64,000 bases of DNA from Micromonospora aurantiaca ATCC 27029 (GCF_000145235.1 NC_014391.1:2418001-2482000); one strand, 5' to 3'. Shown: positions 47,629-56,784, numbered from the stretch's first letter. A program made the numbers and translations. The notes: generated by a model not told the origin, from the letters alone.

Positions 47629-48090
47629 GTGAGTGAGGTGTCCCGTGGCGTCCGGCTGGGTGTCGACGTCGGCCAGGTCCGGGTGGGGGTGGCGCGCTGT
47701 GATCCGCACGGCATCCTCGCCACGCCCCTGGTGACGCTGGCCCGTGATCTGACCGCGGAACCGGACGCGGTGCCCGCCGACATGGCCGAGCTGGTCCGGC
47801 TCGCCGCCGAGCACGAGGCGGTGGGGATCGTGGTCGGGCTGCCGGTCAATCTCGCCGGGAAGCACGGCCCCGCGGCGCTGAACGTATCAGCATATGCCAG
47901 CCGATTGGCTGATGTAATGAGGCCGATTCCGGTGACGCTGACGGACGAGAGGATGTCTACCGTCGTCGCGAGTCGTAGGCTGGCCGAACGGGGCGTCCGG
48001 GGAAAGCGCCAACGAGCGGTGGTCGACCAGGCCGCCGCGGTGGAGATTCTGCAGAGCTGGCTGGACGCACAGCGGAGGCGGACGCAATGA
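47629..48090 (+). CDS. ruvX: RuvX/YqgF family RNase H-fold nuclease
   Basis: A 153-residue protein of the YqgF family, linked to pre-16S rRNA processing and to junction resolution. RLGVDVGQVRVGVA carries the first acidic residue, GIVVGLPVNLAGK the central motif, and VDQAAAVEILQSWLD the last. GTG 47629 has GGGGAGG 10 bases upstream. Codons from about 47884 to 47930 are strikingly unlike the rest of the gene (GTA, TCA, GCA, TAT, CGA, TTG, GCT, GAT, GTA, AGG in close succession). It overlaps mltG (ATGA). Confidence 0.92.
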   Translation: MSEVSRGVRLGVDVGQVRVGVARCDPHGILATPLVTLARDLTAEPDAVPADMAELVRLAAEHEAVGIVVGLPVNLAGKHGPAALNVSAYASRLADVMRPIPVTLTDERMSTVVASRRLAERGVRGKRQRAVVDQAAAVEILQSWLDAQRRRTQ

Positions 48091-49286
48091 TCGACGATCT
48101 TGATCTGGGGTTCGACGAGCCGGACAGGGGGGAGAAGGGCCGGCACCGGCGCGGCGCGGTGCGCCGTCGCCAGGGCAAGTCCGGCGGCGGCCGGGGCAAG
48201 ACCCTTCTCGCACTCGCTCTCGCGCTGGTCCTGCTGGGCGGCATCGGCGGCGGCGCGTTCTACGGCTTCGACCGGGTCCAGAACTACTTCGTCACACCCG
48301 ACTACGACGGCTCCGGCACCGGCGAGGTGACCGTCGAGATCAAGCAGGGCGCGCTGATCGCCGACATGGCCGACGCGCTCGTCGCGGCCGACGTGGTGAA
48401 GAGCACCAAGGCGTTCATCGAGGCCGCCGAGGAGAACTCGCGCAGCAAGAACATCCAGCCCGGCACGTACAAGATGCGCAAGCAGATGAGCGGTGACGCG
48501 GCGGTCGTGGCCCTGCTGGACCTCAAGAACAAGATCGTCAACGGGATCACCATTCCCGAGGGCCTCACCGCGAAGACGGTCTACAAGCGGCTCTCCGAGA
48601 AGACCGACATCCCGGTCAAGGACTTCGAGGCCGCGGCGAAGGATCCGGAGGCGCTCGGCGTACCGGACTGGTGGTTCAAGCGTTCCGACGGCAAGAAGGT
48701 CAACCCGTCGATCGAGGGCTTCCTGTTCCCGGACACCTACGAGATCCCACCGAAGGCCACCGCCGAGACGGTGCTCAAGCTGATGGTGGACAACTTCCTC
48801 ACCGTCACCTCCGGCATGCAGTACGCGGAGAAGGTGCAGAAAGATCGCGGCGGCATCACCCCGTACGAGGCGCTGATCGTCGCCTCGCTCGCGCAGGCCG
48901 AGGCCGGCAACAAGGCCGACCTGGGCAAGGTCGCCCGGGTGGCCTACAACCGGGTCTACGGCGAGTTCCCCTGCAACTGCCTCGAGATGGACGTCACGGT
49001 CAACTACTACCTGGAGCTGACCGGGCAGAAGACCAAGGCGTCCAAGGACATGACTGCCGCCGAGCTGGACAACCCGAAGAACCCGTACAACCGCAAGCTG
49101 CGCGGGCTGGTCCCCTCGCCGATCAACAACCCCGGCAAGGAGGCGCTGGAAGGCGCGCTGAGCCCGCCGGACGGCAAGTGGCTCTACTTCGTGGCGATCA
49201 GCAGGGACGGCCGCTCCGCGTTCGCCGAGACCTACGCCGAGCAGAAGCGCAACGAGCAGAAGGCCAGGGAGGCCGGGATCATCTGA
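48087..49286 (+). CDS. mltG: Endolytic murein transglycosylase MltG
   Basis: A 399-residue YceG-like enzyme that cleaves nascent glycan strands and so helps set their length. A charged cytoplasmic N terminus is followed by one transmembrane helix (about 39-60) and an extracytoplasmic domain with a LysM-like part and the catalytic region ASLAQAEAGN (conserved E272), then NRL-type NRVYGEF and the terminal GLVPSPINNPG. Actinobacterial variants have Q in place of the first E of the ExE pattern, as here. It is coupled to ruvX by overlap and to aroE by TGATG. Confidence 0.93.
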   Translation: MIDDLDLGFDEPDRGEKGRHRRGAVRRRQGKSGGGRGKTLLALALALVLLGGIGGGAFYGFDRVQNYFVTPDYDGSGTGEVTVEIKQGALIADMADALVAADVVKSTKAFIEAAEENSRSKNIQPGTYKMRKQMSGDAAVVALLDLKNKIVNGITIPEGLTAKTVYKRLSEKTDIPVKDFEAAAKDPEALGVPDWWFKRSDGKKVNPSIEGFLFPDTYEIPPKATAETVLKLMVDNFLTVTSGMQYAEKVQKDRGGITPYEALIVASLAQAEAGNKADLGKVARVAYNRVYGEFPCNCLEMDVTVNYYLELTGQKTKASKDMTAAELDNPKNPYNRKLRGLVPSPINNPGKEALEGALSPPDGKWLYFVAISRDGRSAFAETYAEQKRNEQKAREAGII

Positions 49287-50098
49287 TGGCCGATCCCCGC
49301 CGCGCCGCCGTGGTCGGCAGGCCGATCGCCCACTCGCTCTCCCCGGTGATCCACACCGCCGGGTACGCGGCGGCCGGGCTGACCGGCTGGTCGTACACCC
49401 GGATCGAAGCCGGCGCCGACGAGCTGCCCGGCCTGGTCGCGGGCCTCGGCCCCGAATGGGCCGGGCTGTCGGTGACCATGCCGGGCAAGGAGGTGGCGCT
49501 CGCGCTGGCCGACGAGGTCTCGCCGGCCGCCGCCGCCGTCGGCGCCGCCAACACGCTGGTACGCCGACAAGACGGCACTTGGTACGCGGACAACACCGAC
49601 GTCACCGGCATGGTCGAGGTGCTCACCGGCGCCGGCTGCGTGGCCGGGGCGGTCGTCACCGTGCTCGGTGCGGGTGGCACCGCCCGGGCGGCCATCGCGG
49701 CGGCGGCCCGGATCGGGGCGGCCGAGGTGACTGTGGTGGCCCGCCGCCCGGAGGCGGTCGACGAGCTGCGCCCGGTCGCGGCGGCGGCCGGGGTGCCGCT
49801 CGCTGGCGCCGAGTGGGACGGCGCACCCTCCCACGCCCGCGCCGACCTGGTGATCTCCACAGTGCCCAAGGGCGTCGCCGACCCCCTGGCTGACAACTTC
49901 GACTGGCGGCCGGAGTCGGTCTTCTTCGACGTGGTCTACGACCCGTGGCCCACGCCGCTCGCGGCGGCGGCGCTCGCCGCCGGGTGCCGGGTGGTCTCCG
50001 GGCTGGACCTGCTGCTGGCCCAGGCGTTCGGCCAGTTCGAGCACTTCACCGGCGTCACCGCCCCACGCACCGCGATGCGCGCCGCGCTGCCGGTGTAA
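49286..50098 (+). CDS. aroE: Shikimate dehydrogenase
   Basis: A 270-residue NADPH-dependent reductase of 3-dehydroshikimate, fourth step after DAHP in aromatic synthesis. [13 protein letters not shown] binds shikimate, VTMPGK holds the catalytic lysine, DNTD the catalytic aspartate, and GAGGTARA the NADPH. The ATG overlaps the mltG stop. Two copies of a dispersed repeat begin within the TAA stop codon region and separate it from aroC. Confidence 0.95.
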   Translation: MADPRRAAVVGRPIAHSLSPVIHTAGYAAAGLTGWSYTRIEAGADELPGLVAGLGPEWAGLSVTMPGKEVALALADEVSPAAAAVGAANTLVRRQDGTWYADNTDVTGMVEVLTGAGCVAGAVVTVLGAGGTARAAIAAAARIGAAEVTVVARRPEAVDELRPVAAAAGVPLAGAEWDGAPSHARADLVISTVPKGVADPLADNFDWRPESVFFDVVYDPWPTPLAAAALAAGCRVVSGLDLLLAQAFGQFEHFTGVTAPRTAMRAALPV

Positions 50099-50153
50099 GG
50101 AAGGGCCCCTTCTTAACGCCTCCGGTAGAGGAAGGGTCCCCTGTTAACACCTC
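50098..50153. repeat. AGGAAGGG...TTAAC direct repeat, two units
   Basis: AGGAAGGGCCCCTTCTTAAC (50098) and AGGAAGGGTCCCCTGTTAAC (50129), each followed by (G/A)CCTC, are direct repeats with a 31-base period right after the aroE stop. I recall this type of sequence as a recurrent intergenic element in Micromonospora and Salinispora; that is memory, not a search result. Confidence 0.75.
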
Positions 50154-50256
50154 ACCCGTCGGGCGGCGGACCAGCGTACGGAGGTGGCCTGTCCGGTTGG
50201 CGGGACGCGGCGGGCGGCGTACGCCGGTGACCACCGGGCGTGACAGACTGACCGTC

Positions 50257-51435
50257 GTGTTGCGCTGGCTGACTGCAGGTGAATCGCACGGACCCGCCCT
50301 CGTCGCGATGCTGGAGGGCGTACCCGCCGGCATCGAGGTGACCACCGGGGAGATCTCCGGCGAGCTGGCCCGGCGCCGGCTCGGCTACGGCCGGGGTGCC
50401 CGGATGTCGTTCGAGCAGGACGAGGTCGAGATCATCGGCGGGCTCCGGCACGGGGTGACGCTCGGCAGCCCGGTGGCGATCCGGGTCGGCAACTCCGAGT
50501 GGCCCAAGTGGCGCACAGTGATGGCCGCCGACCCGGTCGACCCGGAGGAGCTGGCGAGCCAGGCCCGCAACGCGCCGCTGACCCGTCCCCGCCCGGGTCA
50601 TGCCGACCTGGCCGGCATGCAGAAGTACGGGCACACCGACGCCCGGCCGATCCTGGAGCGCGCCAGCGCCCGGGAGACCGCCGCCCGGGTCGCGGTGGGC
50701 ACCGTCGCCAAGGCGCTCGTACGCCAGGCGCTCGGCGTCGAGATCGTCTCCCACGTGGTCGAGCTGGGCCCGGTGGCGGTCAAGCCGGGGCTGCGCCCCA
50801 CGCCGGAGGACGCCGCGCGCATCGACGCCGACCCGCTGCGCTGCCTCGACGCCGAGGCAAGCGCCCGGATGGTCGCCGAGGTCGACGCCGCGAAGAAGGC
50901 CGCCGACACGCTCGGCGGCGTGGTCGAGGTGCTCGCGTACGGGGTGCCGCCGGGCCTGGGCAGCCACGTGCAGTGGGACCGCAAGCTCGACGCCCGCCTC
51001 GCGACCGCGCTCATGTCGATCCAGGCGATCAAGGGCGTGGAGATCGGCGACGGCTGGCAGCAGGCCCGCTCGCGCGGTTCGGAGGCGCACGACGAGATCG
51101 TGCCCACCGCCACCGGGGTGCGGCGGATCACCGACCGGGCCGGTGGCCTGGAGGGCGGCATCACCACGGGTGAGCCGCTTCGGGTGAAGGCGGCCATGAA
51201 GCCGATCTCGTCGCTGAACCGGGCGCTCGCCACCATCGACGTGACCACCGGCGAGCCGGCCACCGCGATCAACCAGCGCTCCGACGTGTGCGCGGTCCCG
51301 GCCGCTGCGGTGGTGGCCGAGGCGATGGTCGCGCTGGTGCTGGCCGAGGCGGCGGTGGAGAAGTTCGGCGGCGACTCGATTGCCGAGATGCGCCGCAACC
51401 TCAACGGTTACCTCGACAGCCTGGTGATCAAATGA
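50257..51435 (+). CDS. aroC: Chorismate synthase
   Basis: A 392-residue FMN-dependent enzyme making chorismate from EPSP. The three family signatures are visible: [18 protein letters not shown], the central [14 protein letters not shown] with [14 protein letters not shown], and [20 protein letters not shown] 50257 (reading [11 protein letters not shown]) lies 7 bases after CAGACT, a weak -10-like hexamer, so transcription may restart here behind the repeats. It overlaps aroK by ATGA. Confidence 0.96.
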   Translation: MLRWLTAGESHGPALVAMLEGVPAGIEVTTGEISGELARRRLGYGRGARMSFEQDEVEIIGGLRHGVTLGSPVAIRVGNSEWPKWRTVMAADPVDPEELASQARNAPLTRPRPGHADLAGMQKYGHTDARPILERASARETAARVAVGTVAKALVRQALGVEIVSHVVELGPVAVKPGLRPTPEDAARIDADPLRCLDAEASARMVAEVDAAKKAADTLGGVVEVLAYGVPPGLGSHVQWDRKLDARLATALMSIQAIKGVEIGDGWQQARSRGSEAHDEIVPTATGVRRITDRAGGLEGGITTGEPLRVKAAMKPISSLNRALATIDVTTGEPATAINQRSDVCAVPAAAVVAEAMVALVLAEAAVEKFGGDSIAEMRRNLNGYLDSLVIK

Positions 51436-51941
51436 GCACCCGGCCGGTCTGCGTGCTGGTCGGGGCGCCCGGCTCCGGCAAGACCACTGTCGGCACGGCG
51501 CTCGCCGAGGCGCTCGGCGTCGACTTCCGGGACACCGACGCCGACATCGAGAACCTCGCCGGCAAGCCCATCCCGGAGATCTTCGTGGACGAGGGCGAGG
51601 AGCACTTCCGTACCCTCGAACGGGCCGCCGTGGCGGCGGCGCTCGCGTCGCACGCGGGCGTGCTCGCGGTCGGCGGCGGCGCGGTCCTGGCCGAGGAGAA
51701 CCGGGCCGCGCTGATCGGCCACACGGTGGTGCACCTGTCGGTGGAGCTGCCCGACGCGGTCAAGCGGGTCGGTCTGGGCGCCGGGCGGCCGCTGCTCGCG
51801 CTGAACCCGCGCGCCACGCTCAAGCACCTGATGGACCAGCGCCGCCCGCTCTACGCCGAGGTGGCGACCGCGACTGTGGTCACCGACGGCCGTACCCCGC
51901 AGGAGCTGGCCGCGGAGATCGCCGCCCTGCTCAAACCCTGA
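51432..51941 (+). CDS. aroK: Shikimate kinase
   Basis: A 169-residue P-loop kinase phosphorylating shikimate at O3. Walker A GAPGSGKT (11-18), substrate-binding [15 protein letters not shown] and GGGAV, and the lid arginine in RRPLYAE. Translation is coupled to aroC. In other actinomycetes aroB normally follows directly; here about 1.6 kb with palindromic repeats and two minus-strand genes intervene. Confidence 0.95.
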   Translation: MSTRPVCVLVGAPGSGKTTVGTALAEALGVDFRDTDADIENLAGKPIPEIFVDEGEEHFRTLERAAVAAALASHAGVLAVGGGAVLAEENRAALIGHTVVHLSVELPDAVKRVGLGAGRPLLALNPRATLKHLMDQRRPLYAEVATATVVTDGRTPQELAAEIAALLKP

Positions 51942-51976
51942 CAACGCCCCGCCCCCGCCGTGTCCGGCTCTCTCGG

Positions 51977-52136
51977 TGGAACGCCGTGGGTGTCTCGCGG
52001 GCGTTGTGACACCCGTGGCGTTCCAGTCGGCGGGGATGCCGCGGATGAGTGGAACGCCGTGGGTGTCTCCCGAGCGTTGTGGCACCCGCGGCGTTCCAGT
52101 CGGCGTGGAGGACGCCGCTGGGTGGAACGCCATGGG
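51977..52136. repeat. TGGAACGCC palindromes: two full copies and one half copy
   Basis: Copy 2: arms TGGAACGCCGTGGGTGTC (51977-51994) and 52008-52025. Copy 3: 52050-52067 and 52081-52098. Both have two mismatches and 13-base loops, and lie 73 bases apart. A left arm alone (TGGAACGCCATGGG) follows at 52123-52136. Same family as 37531-37584. The array fills the aroK/CtaG convergent gap. Confidence 0.85.
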
Positions 52137-52156
52137 CGGGTGAGAAGGCGCGCCGG

Positions 52157-52957
52157 TCAGGCGTTGGCCGCAGCGGCCCTGGCCGTCCGGCGTCCGGCGC
52201 GGCGGCGCCGGGCCGGTTCGGGCCGCCAGGTGGCGAGCAGCGCGAGCGCCAGCGCGATCTCGGCCAGGTCACCCAGGTAGTACATGAGCGTGGCCCCGGC
52301 CCGCAGCTCGGCGGCGGTGGCCGGCACGTCCACGAACAGCCCGGCGTAGAGCAACTGGGCGATGGTGGCGTGCGCGGCCACCCCGACCCCGATCACCACC
52401 AGCCGCACCGGTACGCGCGGGCGGTGCGGTCCCGGGTCCGGCCCGGCGATCGACCAGGCGAACAGGCAGCCGCTCAGCAGGAAGTGCAGGTTCACCAGCG
52501 TGTGCAGGGCCGGGCTGTCCAAGGTGGCCCGGTACAGCGGGGTGAGGTAGAGCAGCCAGAGCCCGCCCGCGGTGAGCAGCAGGCCGGTCACCGGGTGGCC
52601 GAGCACCCGCGCTACCGGATGCCGCAGCAGGTGGACCAGGGCCCGGCCGGTACGCCGGTCCAGCGTGCGCAGCAGCAGCGTGACCGGTGCGCCGAGCACC
52701 AGCGCCAGCGGCGCGAGCATGCCGATCAGCAGGTGCTGCCACATGTGCCCGACGAAGTCGCCGGCCGGCCACAGCAGCCCGGCCACCAGCAGCAGCGCGC
52801 CCAGACCGAAGCTCGCCGTGCGGGCGTGCGGCCAGCCCGGCCCGCCCGGGTCGCGCAGCCGCAGCGCGGCGGCCAGGTACGCCCAGGACATCGCCACCGG
52901 GATCAGCGCGGTCACCGGGAAGCCACCGTCGGCATGCCCGGCGTGGGCCACTGTCAC
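52157..52957 (-). CDS. Cytochrome c oxidase assembly-like protein (CtaG, caa3 type)
   Basis: A 266-residue integral membrane protein with about seven helices. HMWQHLLIGMLAPLALVLGAP and NLHFLLSGCLFAW are the signatures of the caa3_CtaG family, which takes part in copper insertion into heme-copper oxidase or in copper handling. GTG 52957 overlaps the stop of the DUF2243 gene (GTGA), so the pair is coupled. The C terminus is a basic Arg/Ala-rich tail. The pair is inserted between aroK and aroB in opposite orientation. Confidence 0.88.
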   Translation of the reverse strand: MTVAHAGHADGGFPVTALIPVAMSWAYLAAALRLRDPGGPGWPHARTASFGLGALLLVAGLLWPAGDFVGHMWQHLLIGMLAPLALVLGAPVTLLLRTLDRRTGRALVHLLRHPVARVLGHPVTGLLLTAGGLWLLYLTPLYRATLDSPALHTLVNLHFLLSGCLFAWSIAGPDPGPHRPRVPVRLVVIGVGVAAHATIAQLLYAGLFVDVPATAAELRAGATLMYYLGDLAEIALALALLATWRPEPARRRRAGRRTARAAAANA

Positions 52958-53496
52958 CGGCGCTCCGGCGGGCAGAGGTCCACCGCGCGGGCCCGGCGCT
53001 GGATCGCCCAGCCCGCAGCGATCAGCACCACGCCGAGGGCGAGGAACCCGAGGTCCCACCAGAGCTGGTTCGGGCCGCCGCGGACGTGGTGGATGCCGAG
53101 CAGGTGGTGGTCGACGATGCCCTCGACCAGGTTGAACAGGCCCCAGCCGATCAGCGCCCAGCCCCACAGCATCGGCGAGCGCCACAGCCGGCCCCGCGAG
53201 TGGGTGACCCGGGAGTAGAGCAGGGCCAGACCGGTCAGCACCGCCACCCAGGTGACCACGTGGAACAGGCCGTCCCAGAGCGTGTTCATCTGCAACCCGG
53301 GCACGGTGTCCACCGGGTACTCACGCACGCCGATCCGGTCGCTGCCGGTGCTGCTGAGCATGTGGTGCCACTGGAGGACCTGGTGCAGGACGATGCCGTC
53401 GACGAAGCCGCCCAGCCCGACGCCGAGGATCGTGGCGGGCAGCCGGATGCTCGTCGCGGACTCCGGTCGGGTCGCGTGTGCCCTCGTCTCGCTCAT
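52954..53496 (-). CDS. DUF2243 membrane protein
   Basis: A 180-residue protein with four helices and many histidines near membrane faces ([36 protein letters not shown]), the DUF2243 pattern. Histidine clusters suggest heme or copper binding; the function is not established. ATG 53496 was chosen within the longer frame to 53529. It is coupled to the CtaG-like gene, a pairing I know from other actinomycetes, pointing to a shared role in oxidase assembly or copper transfer. Confidence 0.86.
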   Translation of the reverse strand: MSETRAHATRPESATSIRLPATILGVGLGGFVDGIVLHQVLQWHHMLSSTGSDRIGVREYPVDTVPGLQMNTLWDGLFHVVTWVAVLTGLALLYSRVTHSRGRLWRSPMLWGWALIGWGLFNLVEGIVDHHLLGIHHVRGGPNQLWWDLGFLALGVVLIAAGWAIQRRARAVDLCPPERR

Positions 53497-53575
53497 TCCG
53501 GCCGCCCTACCCGCGGTGCGGCCGGTCAAACACCCAGGGAGTGGACAGTCGCCGCGCGGGGGCGGCGCGCTGGAC

Positions 53576-53581
53576 TAGGCT
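53576..53581 (+). promoter_or_regulatory. -10 element, leaderless start of aroB
   Basis: TAGGCT, 7 bases before the ATG at 53589; gives aroB-aroQ its own promoter, needed because the aroK operon is interrupted. Confidence 0.5.
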
Positions 53582-53588
53582 GCCCGCG

Positions 53589-54665
53589 ATGGACGAGGTG
53601 ACCCGGATCCCGGTCGGCGGCGAGCGGCCGTACGACGTGCTCGTGGGACGTGACCTGCTGAACCCGCCGCCCCGGCTGCTGCCGGGCGCCGAGCGGGTGG
53701 CCTTCCTGCACGCGCCGCCGCTCAAGGCACTCGCCGACCGGCTCGCCGACGGTGTCCGCGAGGGCGGCGTGACGCCGCTGCTGATCGAGGTGCCGGACGC
53801 GGAGGCGGGCAAGCACGTCGACGTGGCGGCGGCCTGCTGGGACCGGCTCGGCGACGCCGGGTTCACCCGTACCGACGCGGTGGTCGGGGTGGGCGGCGGC
53901 GCGGTCACCGACCTGGCCGGGTTCGTCGCTGCCACCTGGCTGCGCGGCGTGCGCTGGGTGCCGGTCGCCACGTCGCTGCTCGGCATGGTCGACGCCGCAG
54001 TGGGCGGCAAGACCGGCATCAACACCGCCGCCGGCAAGAACCTGGTCGGCGCGTTCCACCCGCCGGCCGGCGTGCTGGCCGACCTGGCGACTCTGGACAG
54101 CCTGCCCCCGGCCGACCTGGCCGCCGGGATGGCCGAGGTGGTCAAGTGCGGTTTCATCGCCGACCCGGTCATCCTCGACCTGGTCGAGGACGACCCGGCC
54201 GCCGCGCTGGACCCGGCCGGGCCGGTGCTGCGGGAACTGGTCGAACGCGCGGTCCGCGTGAAGGCCGGCGTGGTCGCCGGGGACCTGCGCGAATCCGGGG
54301 TACGCGAGGTGCTCAACTACGGGCACACGCTGGCGCACGCGATCGAGAAGGTGGAGGGCTACCGCTGGCGGCACGGTCACGCGGTGGCGGTCGGCCTGGT
54401 GTACGCCGCCACGCTGGCCCGGCTCGCCGGCCGGCTCGACGCGGCCGACGCCGAGCGGCACCGCCGGGTGCTGGCCGCGCTCGACCTGCCCACCGGCTAC
54501 CGGGCCGACGCCTGGCCGGAGCTGCTCGCCGCGATGCGGGTGGACAAGAAGGCCCGGGGCAGCCGGCTGCGGTTCGTGGTGCTCGACGGGCTCGCCCGCC
54601 CGGCGATCATGGAGGCGCTGCCGGACGACCTGCTCGCCGCCGCGTACGCGGAGATCAGCTCGTGA
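53589..54665 (+). CDS. aroB: 3-Dehydroquinate synthase
   Basis: A 358-residue NAD- and metal-dependent enzyme converting DAHP to 3-dehydroquinate. [33 protein letters not shown], the metal-ligand glutamate in EVVKCGFI and the histidines in [11 protein letters not shown] and RHGHAVAVG are all present. The ATG is 7 bases after a TAGGCT -10 element, so a leaderless mRNA starts here. aroQ overlaps its stop. Confidence 0.96.
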   Translation: MDEVTRIPVGGERPYDVLVGRDLLNPPPRLLPGAERVAFLHAPPLKALADRLADGVREGGVTPLLIEVPDAEAGKHVDVAAACWDRLGDAGFTRTDAVVGVGGGAVTDLAGFVAATWLRGVRWVPVATSLLGMVDAAVGGKTGINTAAGKNLVGAFHPPAGVLADLATLDSLPPADLAAGMAEVVKCGFIADPVILDLVEDDPAAALDPAGPVLRELVERAVRVKAGVVAGDLRESGVREVLNYGHTLAHAIEKVEGYRWRHGHAVAVGLVYAATLARLAGRLDAADAERHRRVLAALDLPTGYRADAWPELLAAMRVDKKARGSRLRFVVLDGLARPAIMEALPDDLLAAAYAEISS

Positions 54666-55102
54666 GGGTGTACGTGCTCAACGGGCCGAACCTGGGCCGG
54701 CTCGGCACCCGCCAGGTCGACGTGTACGGGGTGACCAGCTACGCCCAGCTCGTGGCCGACTGTGAACGGCACGGCCGGGAGCTGGGCCTGGACGTGGTGG
54801 TCCGGCAGACCGACGCCGAGCACGAGATGCTCGCCTGGCTGCACGAGGCGGCCGACGAGGCGGCGGCGGTGGTGCTGAACCCCGCGGCCTGGTCGCACTA
54901 CTCGATCGCGGTCCGGGACGCCTGCGCCATGCTGCGCGGCCCCCTGGTCGAGGTGCACATCTCCAACATCCACGCCCGGGAGGAGTTCCGGCACCACTCG
55001 GTGGTCTCCGCGGTGGCCACCGGCGTGATCTGCGGCCTGGGCGTGGACGGCTACCGGCTGGCGCTGCACCACCTGGCCGCCCGGCTCGCCGCAGGAGCCT
55101 GA
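54662..55102 (+). CDS. aroQ: Type II 3-dehydroquinate dehydratase
   Basis: A 146-residue dodecamer-forming dehydratase. [17 protein letters not shown] includes the catalytic loop (R, Y), [15 protein letters not shown] the substrate-binding helix, and [18 protein letters not shown] the catalytic His. GTG 54662 overlaps the aroB stop. This is the third step of the pathway, between AroB and AroE. Confidence 0.95.
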   Translation: MRVYVLNGPNLGRLGTRQVDVYGVTSYAQLVADCERHGRELGLDVVVRQTDAEHEMLAWLHEAADEAAAVVLNPAAWSHYSIAVRDACAMLRGPLVEVHISNIHAREEFRHHSVVSAVATGVICGLGVDGYRLALHHLAARLAAGA

Positions 55103-55144
55103 GCCGGTCCGTTCCGTGGCGCGAGTCCGATTCGACAGAGCGAG

Positions 55145-55150
55145 TAGACT
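55145..55150 (+). promoter_or_regulatory. -10 element upstream of efp
   Basis: TAGACT, 38 bases before the ATG of efp, in the aroQ-efp gap. No clear -35. Confidence 0.4.
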
Positions 55151-55188
55151 TGGCCGGTCTGTCCGCCAATTGATGATCAAGGCAGGAA

Positions 55189-55746
55189 ATGGCCACCACC
55201 AACGACCTGAAGAACGGCCTGGTACTCAACCTGGACGGCGAGCTGTGGGCCGTCGTCGAGTTCCAGCACGTCAAGCCCGGTAAGGGTGGTGCCTTCGTGC
55301 GCACCACGCTGAAGAACGTGCTGTCCGGCAAGGTGGTCGACAAGACCTTCAACGCGGGCACCAAGGTCGAGACCGCGACCGTGGACAAGCGCACCATGCA
55401 GTACCTGTACGCCGACGGCGAGGACTACGTCTTCATGGATCTGGAGACGTTCGACCAGATCACCGTCCCCGGCGGCACCGTCGGCGAGGCCGCCAACTAC
55501 CTCCTCCCCGAGGCCGAGGCGACCGTCGCCACCCACGAGAGCGTGCCGCTGTACATCGAGCTGCCGACCTCGGTCGTGCTCGAGGTCACCTACACCGAGC
55601 CGGGCCTGCAGGGCGACCGCTCGACCGGCGGCAACAAGCCGGCCACCGTCGAGACCGGCGCGACCGTGCAGGTGCCGCTGTTCATCACCACCGGTGAGAA
55701 GATCAAGGTCGACACCCGCGACGGCCGTTACCTCGGCCGAGCCTGA
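55189..55746 (+). CDS. efp: Elongation factor P
   Basis: A 185-residue translation factor that relieves ribosome stalling at polyproline. Three beta-barrel domains; the loop KPGKGGAF carries K32 at the tip that contacts the peptidyl-transferase centre. Actinobacterial EF-P is usually unmodified at this lysine. It starts at ATG 55189 behind AAGG and its TGA overlaps the nusB start. The proline-rich proteins in this window, notably 40259-43820, would be strong clients. Confidence 0.97.
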   Translation: MATTNDLKNGLVLNLDGELWAVVEFQHVKPGKGGAFVRTTLKNVLSGKVVDKTFNAGTKVETATVDKRTMQYLYADGEDYVFMDLETFDQITVPGGTVGEAANYLLPEAEATVATHESVPLYIELPTSVVLEVTYTEPGLQGDRSTGGNKPATVETGATVQVPLFITTGEKIKVDTRDGRYLGRA

Positions 55747-56180
55747 TGGCCGAGGGCCCCAAGCAGCAGATGCCGGCGCGCCGCAAGGCGCGCAAGCGGG
55801 CGCTGGACGTGCTCTTCGAGGCCGACCTGCGGGACCGCCCGCCGGTCGAGGTGCTCGCCGGTTACCTGGAACGGATCGAGCAGCCGCGCCCCGACCACCT
55901 CGGCTACGCGGTCGGGCTGGTCGAGGGCGTGGCGGCGCACCTCGACCGGATCGACGAGACGATCGCCAGCTACGCCGAGGGGTGGACGCTGGAGCGCATG
56001 CCGGTGGTCGACCGCAACCTGGCCCGGATCGCCGTGTACGAGCTGCTCTACGTCGACGAGATCGACGACGCGGTGGCGATCAGCGAGGCCGTGGAGCTGG
56101 CCCGGCAGATGTCGACCGACGACTCGCCCCGCTTCCTCAACGGCATCCTCGGCCGGATCGCCGAGTACGCCACGCGCTGA
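55746..56180 (+). CDS. nusB: Transcription antitermination factor NusB
   Basis: A 144-residue all-helical protein that binds boxA RNA with NusE (S10) in rRNA antitermination. RRKARKRALDVLFEADLR at the N terminus, MPVVDRNLARIAVYELLY and the final SPRFLNGILGRI are family signatures. ATG overlaps the efp stop. A bidirectional terminator separates it from the convergent bldD. Confidence 0.96.
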   Translation: MAEGPKQQMPARRKARKRALDVLFEADLRDRPPVEVLAGYLERIEQPRPDHLGYAVGLVEGVAAHLDRIDETIASYAEGWTLERMPVVDRNLARIAVYELLYVDEIDDAVAISEAVELARQMSTDDSPRFLNGILGRIAEYATR

Positions 56181-56189
56181 CGCGCCGCA

Positions 56190-56232
56190 ACGACGAAGGG
56201 CCCGTGCCGACCGGCACGGGCCCTTTCGTCGT
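56190..56232. terminator. Bidirectional terminator between nusB and bldD
   Basis: ACGACGAAGGGCCCGTGCCG pairs with the sequence ending GGGCCCTTTCGTCGT, 20-base arms with one bulged base and a 2-base loop. Confidence 0.88.
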
Positions 56233-56242
56233 ACGGGGGATG

Positions 56243-56731
56243 TCAGGACGCGAAGAACGCCCGCGGGTCGGCGACCAGCACGCCGTGCTCGGTCAGCCGC
56301 TCGATCAGGCCCGACGGCGAGGCGTCGTAGACGATCGCGAGGGCGCGCAGGTCGTCGGCGCGGATCGAGAGCACCCGGCCGTTGTAGTCGCCGCGCTGCT
56401 GCTGGATGGCGCGCGCGTAGCGGGCCACGTACGCGAGGTCCTCGGAGGCCTCGTCGTAGAGCCGCTCCAGGTCCAGGACGATCTTGCTGGTGGGCTCGTG
56501 ACGCACCCCGCTGCCGTCGGGCAGCAGCTCCGAGACGGGAACGCGGTAGAAGTCGGCCAGCTCCGCCAGGCGGGACACGGTGACGGCGCGGTCGCCGCGC
56601 TCGTACGAGCCGACCACCACGGCCTTCCACCGCCCGTTCGACTTCTCCTCCACCCCCTGCAGGGACAGGCCCTGCTGCTGGCGGATGGAGCGCAGGCGGG
56701 CGCCCAGCGACTTGGCGTATTCAGAGGGCAT
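56243..56731 (-). CDS. bldD: Developmental regulator BldD
   Basis: A 162-residue master regulator that, with cyclic di-GMP, holds back sporulation genes during vegetative growth. The N-terminal XRE-type helix-turn-helix (YAKSLGARLRSIRQQQGLS ... VVGSYERGDRAVTV) binds DNA; the C-terminal domain binds a c-di-GMP tetramer through R113-G-D115, eight residues, R124-A-D-D127, the exact RxD-x8-RxxD signature. ATG 56731 follows GGGAG. A BldD-box-like sequence lies about 40 bases upstream, consistent with autorepression. Confidence 0.95.
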   Translation of the reverse strand: MPSEYAKSLGARLRSIRQQQGLSLQGVEEKSNGRWKAVVVGSYERGDRAVTVSRLAELADFYRVPVSELLPDGSGVRHEPTSKIVLDLERLYDEASEDLAYVARYARAIQQQRGDYNGRVLSIRADDLRALAIVYDASPSGLIERLTEHGVLVADPRAFFAS

Positions 56732-56771
56732 TCGGACACTCCCAGTGCTGTTCGGGTTCCCCGAGCTATCG

Positions 56772-56784
56772 CTACGGAGCGTGA
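56772..56784 (-). promoter_or_regulatory. Candidate BldD box upstream of bldD
   Basis: CTACGGAGCGTGA (complement TCACGCTCCGTAG) partly fits the symmetric BldD consensus TnACnCnGnGTnA (about 6 of 8 fixed positions). It lies next to a TAGCGA -10-like sequence on the bldD strand. Confidence 0.35.

Noticed and set aside
47441..47632. Small ORF made of two 19-residue repeats between alaS and ruvX
   Set aside because: No ribosome site, and the DNA belongs to a dispersed repeat family; listed as a repeat, not a gene.
51977..52136. Possible small CRISPR array, because of spaced palindromic units
   Set aside because: Only two full units, unequal in sequence, with no unique spacers of constant length and no cas genes.
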